From: Crambe crambe
Lineage: Eukaryota > Porifera > Demospongiae > Poecilosclerida > Crambeidae
Length of the DNA stretch: 64,000 nucleotides
Assembly: GCA_963924555.1 (NCBI GenBank)
Contig: OZ004590.1
Location: 2,705,001-2,769,000, forward strand
Direction of reading: 5' to 3'
This document shows positions 61,101-64,000 of the stretch, piece after piece. The notes under the pieces were generated by a model. The model made no database searches, was not told where the DNA came from, and saw only the letters and a list, made by a program, of their open reading frames with translations. Each line of letters begins with the position of its first letter. The first letter of the stretch is position 1. A program made the position numbers and the translations under genes.

Positions 61101-64000
61101 GAAGAGGTATTCTACCTCTTTGACCCCTATTTTTAGGATCACACTTTAAGTCTTTGATGAAGTACTTGACGACAGCCAATCTCCCATTAAGAGCAGCAAA
61201 GTGAAGAGGTGTGTTGTTGTCTTTGTTCTTGGACAATGGATCACATTTGTGTTGCACAGTGAGGTACTTCACTGTGGCTAAGTGACCATTCAAACTGGCA
61301 TGGTGTAAGGGAGTGCATCCATCTTCATCGGTGCATGAAGGGTCACAGTGCTGAGTGTCAATGAGATACTGTATGACATCGAGATGACCATTTTCACTGG
61401 CATGATGAAGAGGTAGTCTATCCCATTGACCTCTATTATTAGGATCACACTTTAAGTCTTCAATGAAGTACTTGACGACAGCCAATCTCCCATTAAGAGC
61501 AGCAAAATGAAGAGGTGTGTTGTTGTCCTTGTTCTTGGACAATGGATCACATTTGTGTTGCACAGTGAGGTACTTCACTGTGGCTAAGTGACCATTCAAA
61601 CTGGCACGGTGTAAGGGAATGTATCCATCTTCATCTGTGCATGAAGAGTCACAGTGCTGAGTGTCAATGAGATACTGTATGACATCGAGATGACCATTTT
61701 CACTGGCATGATGAAGAGGTATTCTACCTCTTTGACCCCTACTATTAAGATCACACTTTAAGTCTTCGATGAAGTACTTGACGACAGCCAATCTCCCATT
61801 AAGAGCAGCAAAGTGAAGAGGTGTGTTGCTGTCCTTGTTCTTGGACAATGGGTCACATTTGTGTTCCACAGTGAGGTACTTCACTGTGGGTAAGTGACCA
61901 TTCGAACTGGCATGGTGTAAGGGAGTGTCTCTGTCTTCATCTGTGCATGAAGGGTTACAGTGCTGAGTGTCAATGAGATACTGTATGACATCGAGATGAC
62001 CATTTTCACTGGCATGATGAAGAGGTAATCTATCCCATTGACCTCTATTATTAGGATCACACTTTAAGTCTTCAATGAAGTACTTGACGACAGCCAATCT
62101 CCCATTAAGAGCAGCAAAGTGAAGAGGTGTGTTGTTGTCTTTGTTCTTGGACAATGGATCACATTTGTGTTGCACAGTGAGGTACTTCACTGTGGCTAAG
62201 TGACCATTCAAACTGGCATGGTGTAAGGGAGTGTATCCATCTTCATCTGTGCATGAAAGGTCACAGTGCTGAGTGTCAATGAGATACTGTATGACATCGA
62301 GATGACCATTTTCACTGGCATGATGAAGAGGTAATCTATCCCATTGACCTCTATTATTAGGATCACACTTTAAGTCTTCAATGAAGTACTTGACGACAGC
62401 CAATCTCCCATTAAGAGCAGCAAAGTGAAGAGGTGTGTTGTTATCTTTGTTCTTGGACAATAGATCACATTTGTGTTGCACAGTGAGGTACTTCACTGTG
62501 GCTAAGTGACCATTCAAACTGGCACAGTGTAAGGGAGAGTATCCATCTTCATCTGTGCATGAAGGGTCACAGTGCTGAGTGTCAATGAGATACTGTATGA
62601 CATCGAGATGACCATTTTCACTGGCATGATGAAGAGGTAATCTATCCCATTGACCTCTATTATTAGGATCACACTTTAAGTCTTCAATGAAGTACTTGAC
62701 GACAGCCAATCTCCCATTAAGAGCAGCAAAGTGAAGAGGTGTGCTGTTGTCTTTGTTCTTGGACAATGGATCACATTTGTGTTGCACAGTGAGGTACTTC
62801 ACTGTGGCTAAGTGACCATTCAAACTGGCACAGAGTAAGGGAGTGTATCCATCTTCATCTGTGCATGAAGGGTCACAGTGCTGAGTGTCAATGAGATTCT
62901 GTATGACATCGAGATGACCATTTTGACTGGCATCATGAAGAGGTATTCTACCTCTTTGACCAATACTATTAGGATCACACTTTAAGTCTTCAACAAAATA
63001 TTTGACGACAGCTAATCTCCCTTTAAGAGCAGCAAAGTGAAAAGGTGTGTTGTTGTCTTTGTTCTTGGACAATGGATCACATTTGTGTTGCACAGTGAGG
63101 TACTTCACTGTGGCTAAGTGACCATTCAAACTGGCACGGTGTAAGGGAGTGCATCCATCTTCATCTGTGCATGAAGGGTCACAGTGCTGAGTGTCAATGA
63201 GATACTGTATGACATCGAGATGACCATTTTCACTGGCATGATGAAGAGGTATTCTACCTCTTTGACCCCTACTATTAGGATCACACTTTAAGTCTTCAAT
63301 GAAGTACTTGACGACAGCCAATCTCCCATTAAGAGCAGCAAAGTGAAGAGGTGTGTTGCTGTCCTTGTTCTTGGACAATGGGTCACATTTGTGTTCCACA
63401 GTGAGGTACTTCACTGTGGCTAAGTGACCATTAAGACTGGCGTAGTGTAGTGGCAAAGTACCATTTTTGTTTTCATTTATATCACATTGATGCACATTTA
63501 TAAGGTACTGGATGATATCCAGGTTACCACCAACACTTGCTGCATGGAGACAGGTTCTGCCATCATCACCAGTGCAGTGAGGGTCACAGTGCATATCAGT
63601 GATCAGGTACACCACTATGTCCATGTGACCCTCCTGACAGGCAAGGTACAATGGGATCACTCCTTCATCATCTCGACTGGATGGGTCACAGCTCTGATTG
63701 TCCACTAAGTATTTAAGCACACTGAGGTGTCCTTCATGACTGGCTGTATGCACTAGTGACCTGCCTGATGCCATGGTGAATGCATCACTTTTCCTTTCCT
63801 TTGTTGTTTTAAAGTGTGCATCTGCTTGCTTCTCCTCTATCATGTATTTGAGTACATCTAGATGCCCTCCTCCAGAAGCAAGGTAAACAGGAGACCTCCC
63901 ATGGTCATCCATAAGGGTGATGTTACCACCTGCTTCCACCAATAAAAATTTTACAGTAGCGAAATGGCCATGCTGTGCAGCCAGATGGAGACAGGACAGA
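40183..64000 (-). CDS. Giant ankyrin-repeat protein kinase B, 5' end beyond window
   Basis: One uninterrupted frame of about 7,938 codons (about 0.9 MDa), open to the right edge; by comparison with gene A about 150 N-terminal residues are missing. The frame at the edge reads LSCLHLAAQHGHFATVKFLL, matching gene A residues 150-169. After several varied ankyrin repeats come about 72 tri-ankyrin units (plus 63,475 to 41,521), each 102 aa: TPLHRASSNGHLATVKYLT, TPLHFAALNGRLAVVKYF and IPLHHASENGHLDVIQYL types. A coiled coil follows (about 41,450-40,910; EYEQRLRLQKLQLERETEQR). The TKL-like kinase domain (about 40,905-40,186) has GRGGWATVSVAL, VAAK, HRDISSANVLL, DYG in place of DFG, APE and DIFSFGVLIMEMF. 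All catalytic residues are present, so activity is plausible. Likely a filamentous ankyrin solenoid with a kinase at its end; ligand and pathway unknown. Confidence 0.9.
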   Translation of the reverse strand, partial: LSCLHLAAQHGHFATVKFLLVEAGGNITLMDDHGRSPVYLASGGGHLDVLKYMIEEKQADAHFKTTKERKSDAFTMASGRSLVHTASHEGHLSVLKYLVDNQSCDPSSRDDEGVIPLYLACQEGHMDIVVYLITDMHCDPHCTGDDGRTCLHAASVGGNLDIIQYLINVHQCDINENKNGTLPLHYASLNGHLATVKYLTVEHKCDPLSKNKDSNTPLHFAALNGRLAVVKYFIEDLKCDPNSRGQRGRIPLHHASENGHLDVIQYLIDTQHCDPSCTDEDGCTPLHRASLNGHLATVKYLTVQHKCDPLSKNKDNNTPFHFAALKGRLAVVKYFVEDLKCDPNSIGQRGRIPLHDASQNGHLDVIQNLIDTQHCDPSCTDEDGYTPLLCASLNGHLATVKYLTVQHKCDPLSKNKDNSTPLHFAALNGRLAVVKYFIEDLKCDPNNRGQWDRLPLHHASENGHLDVIQYLIDTQHCDPSCTDEDGYSPLHCASLNGHLATVKYLTVQHKCDLLSKNKDNNTPLHFAALNGRLAVVKYFIEDLKCDPNNRGQWDRLPLHHASENGHLDVIQYLIDTQHCDLSCTDEDGYTPLHHASLNGHLATVKYLTVQHKCDPLSKNKDNNTPLHFAALNGRLAVVKYFIEDLKCDPNNRGQWDRLPLHHASENGHLDVIQYLIDTQHCNPSCTDEDRDTPLHHASSNGHLPTVKYLTVEHKCDPLSKNKDSNTPLHFAALNGRLAVVKYFIEDLKCDLNSRGQRGRIPLHHASENGHLDVIQYLIDTQHCDSSCTDEDGYIPLHRASLNGHLATVKYLTVQHKCDPLSKNKDNNTPLHFAALNGRLAVVKYFIEDLKCDPNNRGQWDRLPLHHASENGHLDVIQYLIDTQHCDPSCTDEDGCTPLHHASLNGHLATVKYLTVQHKCDPLSKNKDNNTPLHFAALNGRLAVVKYFIKDLKCDPKNRGQRGRIPLHHASENGHLDVIQYLIDTQHCDPSCTDEDGCTPLHRASLNGHLATVKYLTVQHKCDPLSKNKDNNTPLHFAALNGRLAVVKYFIEDLKCDPKNRGQRGRIPLHHASENGHLDVIQYLIDTQHCDPSCTDKDRDTPLHRASSNGHLATVKYLTVEHKCDPLSKNKDSNTPLHLAALNGRLAVVKYFIEDLKCDPNSRDRWGRIPLHHASQNCHLDVIQYLINTQHCDPSCTDEDRDTPLHRASSNGHLATVKYLTVEHKCDPLSKNKDSNTPLHFAAHYGRLAVVKYFIEDLKCDPNNRGQWDRLPLHHASENGHLDVIQYLIDTQHCDPSCTNENKYTPLHHASSNGDLATVKYLTIEHKCDPLSENTDIDTPLHLAAFNGRLDVVKYIIEDLKCDPNSRGRWDRIPLHHASQNCHLDVIQYLINTQHCDPSCTDEDRDTPLHRASSNGHLATVKYLTVEHKCDPLSKNKDSNTPLHFAAHYGRLAVVKYFIEDLKCDPNSRDRWGRIPLHDASENGHLDVIQYLIDTQHCGPSCTDEDGYTPLHCASQNGHLATVKYLTVEHKCDPLSKNKDSNTPLHFAALNGRLAVVKYFIEDLKCDPNSRDRWGRIPLHDASENGHLDVIQYLIDTQHCGPSCTDEDGYTPLHCASLNGHLPTVKYLTVEHKCDPLSKNKDSNTPLHFAALNGRLAVVKYFIEDLKCDPNSRDRWGRIPLHHASENGHLDVIQYLIDTQHCGPSCTNEDGYTPLHCASLNGHLPTVKYLTVEHKCDPLSKNKDNNTPLHFAALNGRLAVVKYFIEDLKCDPNSRDRWGRIPLHHASENGHLDVIQYLIDTQHCGPSCTNEDGYTPLHCASSNGHLATVKYLTVEHKCDPLSKNKDNNTPLHFAALNGRLAVVKYFIEDLKCDPNNRGQWDRIPLHHASENGHLDVIQYLIDTQHCDPSCTDENKYTPLHRASSNGHLATMKYLTVEHKCDPLSKNKDSNTPLHLAALNGRLAVVKYFIEDLKCDPNSRGRWGRIPLHHASENGHLDVIQYLIDTQHCDPSCTDEDGYTPLHRASSNGHLATVKYLTVEHKCDPLSKNKNNNTPLHFAALNGRLAVVKYFIEDLKCDPNNRGQWDRIPLHHASENGHLDVIQYLIDTQHCDPSCTDENKYTPLHRASSNDHLATVKYLTVEHKCDPLSKNKDSNTPLHLAALNGRLAVVKYFIEDLKCDPNSRGRWGRIPLHHASENGHLDVIQYLIDTQHCDPSCTDEDGYTPLHRASSNGTVKYLTVEHKCDPLSKNKDNNTPLHFAALNGRLAVVKYFIEDLKCDPNNRGQWDRIPLHHASENGHLNVIQYLIDTQHCDPSCTDENKYTPLHRASSNGHLATVKYLTVEHKCDPLSKNKDSNTPLHLAALNGRLAVVKYFIEDLKYDLNSRGRWGRIPLHHASENGHLDVIQYLIDTQHCDPSCTDEDGYTPLHRASSNGHLATVKYLTVEHKCDPLSKNKDNNTPLHFAALNGRLAVVKYFIEDLKCDPNNRGQWDRIPLHHASENSHLDVIQYLIDTQHCDPSCTDENKYTPLHRASSNGHLATVKYLTVEHKCDPLSKNKDSNTPLHLAALNGRLAVVKYFIEDLKCDPNGRGRWGRIPLHHASENGHLNVIQYLIDTQHCDPSCTDEDGYTPLHRASSNGHLATVKYLTVEHKCDPLSKNKDNNTPLHFAALNGRLAVVKYFIEDLKCDPNNRSQWDRIPLHHASENGHLNVIQYLIDTQHCDPSCTDENKYTPLHRASSNGHLATVKYLTVQHKCDPLSKNKDSNTPLHLAALNGRLAVVKYFIEDLKCDPNGRGRWGRIPLHHASENGHLNVIQYLIDTQHCDPSCTDEDGYTPLHRASSNGHLATVKYLTVEHKCDPLSKNKDNNTPLHFAALNGRLAVVKYFIEDLKCDPNNRSQWDRIPLHHASENGHLNVIQYLIDTQHCDPSCTDENKYTPLHRASSNGHLATVKYLTVEHKCDPLSKNKDSNTPLHLAALNGRLAVVKYFIEDLKCDPNGRGRWGRIPLHHASENGHLDVIQYLIDTQHCDPSCTDEDGYTPLHRASSNGHLATVKYLTVEHKCDPLSKNKDNNTPLHFAALNGRLAVIKYFIEDLKCDPNNRGQWDRIPLYHASENGHLNVIQYLIDTQHCDPSCTDENKYTPLHRASSNGHLATVKYLTVEHKCDPLSKNKDSNTPVHLAALNGRLAVVKYFIEDLKCDLNSRGRWGRIPLHHASENGHLDVIQYLIDTQHCDPSCTDENKYTPLHRASSNDHLATVKYLTVEHKCDPLSKNKDSNTPLHLAALNGRLAVVKYFIEDLKCDPNSRGRWGRIPLHHASENGHLDVIQYLIDTQHCDPSCTDEDGYTPLHRASSNGTVKYLTVEHKCDPLSKNKDNNTPLHFAALNGRLAVVKYFIEDLKCDPNNRGQWDRIPLHHASENGHLNVIQYLIDTQHCDPSCTDENKYTPLHRASSNGHLATVKYLTVEHKCDPLSKNKDSNTPLHLAALNGRLAVVKYFIEDLKCDLNSRGRWGRIPLHHASENGHLDVIKYLIDTQHCNPSCTDENKYTPLHRASSNGHLATVKYLTVEHKCDPLSKNKDSSTPLHLAALNGRLAVVKYFIEDLKCDPNSRGRWGRIPLHHASENGHFDVIQYLIDTQHCDPSCTDEDGYTPLHRASSNGHLATVKYLTVEHKCDPLSKNKDSNTPLHFAAHYGRLAVVKYFIEDLKCDPNSRDRWGRIPLHDASENGHLDVIQYLIDTQHCGPSCTDEDGYTPLHCASQNGHLATVKYLTVEHKCDPLSKNKDSNTPLHFAALNGRLAVVKYFIEDLKCDPNSRDRWGRIPLHDASENGHLDVIQYLIDTQHCGPSCTDEDGYTPLHCASLNGHLPTVKYLTVEHKCDPLSKNKDSNTPLHFAALNGRLAVVKYFIEDLKCDPNSRDRWGRIPLHHASENGHLDVIQYLIDTQHCGPSCTNEDGYTPLHCASLNGHLPTVKYLTVEHKCDPLSKNKDNNTPLHFAALNGRLAVVKYFIEDLKCDPNSRDRWGRIPLHHASENGHLDVIQYLIDTQHCGPSCTNEDGYTPLHCASSNGHLATVKYLTVEHKCDPLSKNKDNNTPLHFAALNGRLAVVKYFIEDLKCDPNNRGQWDRIPLHHASENGHLDVIQYLIDTQHCDPSCTDENKYTPLHRASSNGHLATMKYLTVEHKCDPLSKNKDSNTPLHLAALNGRLAVVKYFIEDLKCDPNSRGRWGRIPLHHASENGHLDVIQYLIDTQHCDPSCTDEDGYTPLHRASSNGHLATVKYLTVEHKCDPLSKNKNNNTPLHFAALNGRLAVVKYFIEDLKCDPNNRGQWDRIPLHHASENGHLDVIQYLIDTQHCDPSCTDENKYTPLHRASSNDHLATVKYLTVEHKCDPLSKNKDSNTPLHLAALNGRLAVVKYFIEDLKCDPNSRGRWGRIPLHHASENGHLDVIQYLIDTQHCDPSCTDEDGYTPLHRASSNGTVKYLTVEHKCDPLSKNKDNNTPLHFAALNGRLAVVKYFIEDLKCDPNNRGQWDRIPLHHASENGHLNVIQYLIDTQHCDPSCTDENKYTPLHRASSNGHLATVKYLTVEHKCDPLSKNKDSNTPLHLAALNGRLAVVKYFIEDLKYDLNSRGRWGRIPLHHASENGHLDVIQYLIDTQHCDPSCTDEDGYTPLHRASSNGHLATVKYLTVEHKCDPLSKNKDNNTPLHFAALNGRLAVVKYFIEDLKCDPNNRGQWDRIPLHHASENSHLDVIQYLIDTQHCDPSCTDENKYTPLHRASSNGHLATVKYLTVEHKCDPLSKNKDSNTPLHLAALNGRLAVVKYFIEDLKCDPNGRGRWGRIPLHHASENGHLNVIQYLIDTQHCDPSCTDEDGYTPLHRASSNGHLATVKYLTVEHKCDPLSKNKDNNTPLHFAALNGRLAVVKYFIEDLKCDPNNRSQWDRIPLHHASENGHLNVIQYLIDTQHCDPSCTDENKYTPLHRASSNGHLATVKYLTVQHKCDPLSKNKDSNTPLHLAALNGRLAVVKYFIEDLKCDPNGRGRWGRIPLHHASENGHLNVIQYLIDTQHCDPSCTDEDGYTPLHRASSNGHLATVKYLTVEHKCDPLSKNKDNNTPLHFAALNGRLAVVKYFIEDLKCDPNNRSQWDRIPLHHASENGHLNVIQYLIDTQHCDPSCTDENKYTPLHRASSNGHLATVKYLTVEHKCDPLSKNKDSNTPLHLAALNGRLAVVKYFIEDLKCDPNGRGRWGRIPLHHASENGHLDVIQYLIDTQHCDPSCTDEDGYTPLHRASSNGHLATVKYLTVEHKCDPLSKNKDNNTPLHFAALNGRLAVIKYFIEDLKCDPNNRGQWDRIPLYHASENGHLNVIQYLIDTQHCDPSCTDENKYTPLHRASSNGHLATVKYLTVEHKCDPLSKNKDSNTPVHLAALNGRLAVVKYFIEDLKCDLNSRGRWGRIPLHHASENGHLDVIQYLIDTQHCDPSCTDENKYTPLHRASSNDHLATVKYLTVEHKCDPLSKNKDSNTPLHLAALNGRLAVVKYFIEDLKCDPNSRGRWGRIPLHHASENGHLDVIQYLIDTQHCDPSCTDEDGYTPLHRASSNGTVKYLTVEHKCDPLSKNKDNNTPLHFAALNGRLAVVKYFIEDLKCDPNNRGQWDRIPLHHASENGHLNVIQYLIDTQHCDPSCTDENKYTPLHRASSNGHLATVKYLTVEHKCDPLSKNKDSNTPLHLAALNGRLAVVKYFIEDLKCDLNSRGRWGRIPLHHASENGHLDVIKYLIDTQHCNPSCTDENKYTPLHRASSNGHLATVKYLTVEHKCDPLSKNKDSSTPLHLAALNGRLAVVKYFIEDLKCDPNSRGRWGRIPLHHASENGHFDVIQYLIDTQHCDPSCTDEDGYTPLNRASSNGHLATVKYLTVEHKCDPLSKNKDNNTPLHFAALNGRLAVVKYFIEDLKCDPNNRGQWDRIPLHHASENGHLDVIQYLIDTQHCDPSCTNENKYTPLHHASLNGHLATVKYLTVQHKCDPLSKNKDNNTPLHFAALNGRLAVVKYFIEDLKCDPNSRGRWGRIPLHHASENGHLDVIQYLIDTQHCDPSCTDEDGYTPLHRASSNGHLATVKYLTVLHKCDPLSKNKDNNTPLHFAALNGRLAVVKYFIEDLKCDPNNRGQWDRIPLHHASENGHLDVIRYLIDTQHCDPSCTNENKYTPLHHASSNGHLATVKYLTVEHKCDPLSKNKDSNTPLHLAALNGRLAVVKYFIEDLKCDPNSRGRWGRIPLHASENGHLDVIQYLIDTQHCDPSCTDKDGYTPLHCASLNGHLATVKYLTVQHKCDALSKNKGNNTPLHFAALNGRLAVVKYFIEDLKCDPNSRGRWGRIPLYHASENGHLDVIQYLIDTQHCDPSCTDEDGYTPLHRASLNGHLATVKYLTVQHKCDPLSKNKDNNTPLHFAALNGRLAVVKYFIEDLKCDPNNRGQWDRIPLHHASENGHLDVIRYLIDTQHCDPSCTNENKYTPLHHASLNGHLATVKYLTVEHKCDTLSKNKDSNTPLHLAALNGRLAVVKYFIEDLKCDPNNRGQWDRIPLHDASKNGHLDVIQYLIDTQHCDPSCTDEDRDTPLHHASSNGHLATVKYLTVEHKCDPLSKNKDSNTPLHLAALNGRLAVIKYFIEDLKCDPNSRGRWGRIPLHHASENGHLDVIQYLIDTQHCDPSCTDKDGYTPLHHASSNGYLATVKYLTVQHKCDPLSKNKDHNTPLHFAALNGRLAVVKYFIEDLKCDPNNRGQWDRIPLHHASENGHLDVIQYLIDTQHCDPSCTNENKYTPLHHASSNGHLATVKYLTVEHKCDPLSKNKDSNTPLHLAALNGRLAVVKYFIEDLKCDPNSRGRWGRIPLHHASENGHLDVIQYLIDTQHCDPSCTDEDGYTPLHRASLNGHLATVKYLTVQHKCDPLSKNKDNNTPLHFAALNGRYAVVKYFIEDLKCDPNNRGQWDRIPLHHASENGHLDVIQYLIDTQHCDPSCTDEDGYTPLHHASSNGHLATVKYLTVEHKCDPLSKNKDSNTPLHFAALNGRLAVVKYFIEDLKCDPNSRGRWDRIPLHHASENGHLDVIQYLIDTQHCDPSCTDKDGYTPLHHASSNGHLATVKYLTVEHKCDPLSKNKDSNTPLHFAALNGRLAVVKYFIEDLKCDPNSRGRWGRIPLHHASENGHLDVIQYLIDTQHCDPSCTDKDEYTPLHHASSNGHLATVKYLTVEHKCDPLSKNKDSNTPLHFAAHNGRLAVVKYFIEDLKCDPNSRGKWGRIPLHHASENGHLDVIQYLITPLHHANSNGHLATVKYLTVEHKCDPLSKNKDSNTPLHLSALNGRLAVVKYFIEDLKCDPNSRGRWGRIPLHHASENGHLDVIQYLIDTQHCDPSCTDEDGYTPLHRASSNGHLATVKYLTVEHKCDPLSKNKDSNTPLHLAALNGRLAVVKYFIEDLKCDPNSRGRWSRIPLHHACQNGHLDVIQYLIDTQHCDPSCMDENQKSSLDIAILKGDSTIVNFLKKALENTQDQKISIERSVKSEEIASKLVCTAKRSTNFVENLPYKEKASKQTDTLVEISEKRAKEAERKCILLEKRLKEASKERLVLKEKLDEENAERLKELDQNYKLRELEQIAEYEQRLRLQKLQLERETEQRCNAIIAECEEREQRYHERAAEYEQRLQLYEEQLSQLETQWIVRREEIQLAGPELGRGGWATVSVALFRGTRVAAKLIHHQILSQHNRQLFKREMNMAARIRHPNLIQFIGATLRGEMVILTELMPTSLRKELEKEDQHLSVNVLTSICVDVAKALNYLHLMQPEPIIHRDISSANVLLEPLPNSRWRAKVADYGSVNLLHKVQTTGPGNPTYAAPEASDPQQQSPKMDIFSFGVLIMEMFTGVLPPPEERFRLMSSIKHPLFLSLVKKCLKQIQDRPTASDIISELGKV
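41521..63475. repeat. Coding tandem array, 306-bp unit, about 72 copies
   Basis: The unit is three ankyrin repeats. Landmarks such as tgaagggtcacagtgctgag recur every 306 bp. Units alternate between two main forms (NNRGQWDR with DGY; NSRGRWGR with NKY), so there is also a 612-bp rhythm. Copies differ by few bases. Deletions seen: 9 bp (four times, tgtgccattcg), 3 bp near 45,225, and a larger one near 42,119 joining QYLI to TPLHHAN; all keep the frame. Confidence 0.92.
46348..59785. repeat. 6,714-bp tandem segmental duplication inside gene B
   Basis: Copy 1 about 46,348-53,061 and copy 2 about 53,062-59,785. Rare markers recur at an offset of exactly 6,714: gtatccatcttcatttgtgc at 51,847 and 58,561; gacatcgaaatgacc at about 46,417 and 53,131; aaggtgaacaggtgtg at about 47,760 and 54,474; gttgttgtttttgttc at about 51,132 and 57,846. 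One difference was noticed at the left border (46,347 T, 53,061 G). It corresponds to 2,238 codons, 22 tri-ankyrin units less 18 bp. Confidence 0.88.

Noticed and set aside
41521..63475. Regular 306-bp repeats considered as a CRISPR-like or satellite array
   Set aside because: The units have no unique spacers, stay in one open frame, translate to ankyrin repeats and join a kinase domain; it is a coding tandem array.
63940..63942. Apparent start of gene B at 63,942
   Set aside because: The codon is TTG and the frame stays open to 64,000 with sequence matching residues 150-169 of gene A; the true start lies outside.

Overview
The window reads as nuclear DNA of a sponge (a demosponge, probably Amphimedon-like). 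Genes are split by short GT-AG introns. The background is AT-rich and full of the palindromic string tagctagcta. Many small inverted-repeat transposons are present, together with large single-exon ankyrin-kinase genes of the kind expanded in sponges. The host assignment is inference from gene content and style; no marker gene fixes it.

Layout. 1-6,915 is a head-to-head gene pair. The 5' half of a kinesin-3 motor gene runs leftward (seven exons rebuilt here) and leaves the window. A six-exon membrane methyltransferase-like gene of the NnrU/MddA/ICMT superfamily runs rightward. Their start codons are only 74 bp apart. 7,258-11,357 is a complete 13-exon SRP54 gene (503 aa by my splice model). 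12,490-18,977 holds ankyrin-kinase gene A (leftward, 1,262 aa, one exon) and its 3' flank. 19,000-34,750 is a transposon and debris belt. It contains terminal-inverted-repeat elements, nested foldback elements, a dead DDE-like transposase, a possible hAT-like fragment, a death-domain gene fragment, a decayed second copy of the SRP54 3' end, and a tyrosine-recombinase retroelement with split direct repeats. 34,750-37,400 shows nothing recognisable. 37,400-40,182 is a second copy of the 3' flank of gene A. 40,183-64,000 is ankyrin-kinase gene B.

Gene B is the outstanding object. It is an uninterrupted reading frame of about 7,938 codons that still runs off the right edge. It consists of roughly 72 tandem units of three ankyrin repeats each (306 bp, 102 aa per unit), then a coiled coil and a TKL-like protein kinase domain with its catalytic residues kept. 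Inside it is a nearly perfect 6,714-bp tandem duplication, itself made of two 3,357-bp halves that share rare markers. Every length change I could find keeps the frame.

Genes A and B are paralogues that share both coding architecture and about 2.7 kb of 3' flank, so the whole locus was duplicated. They then diverged from about 6 to about 72 tri-ankyrin units. Gene A has also lost three residues from the glycine-rich ATP loop that B keeps. The kinesin, methyltransferase and SRP54 genes look like ordinary housekeeping genes with no functional link to the ankyrin kinases.
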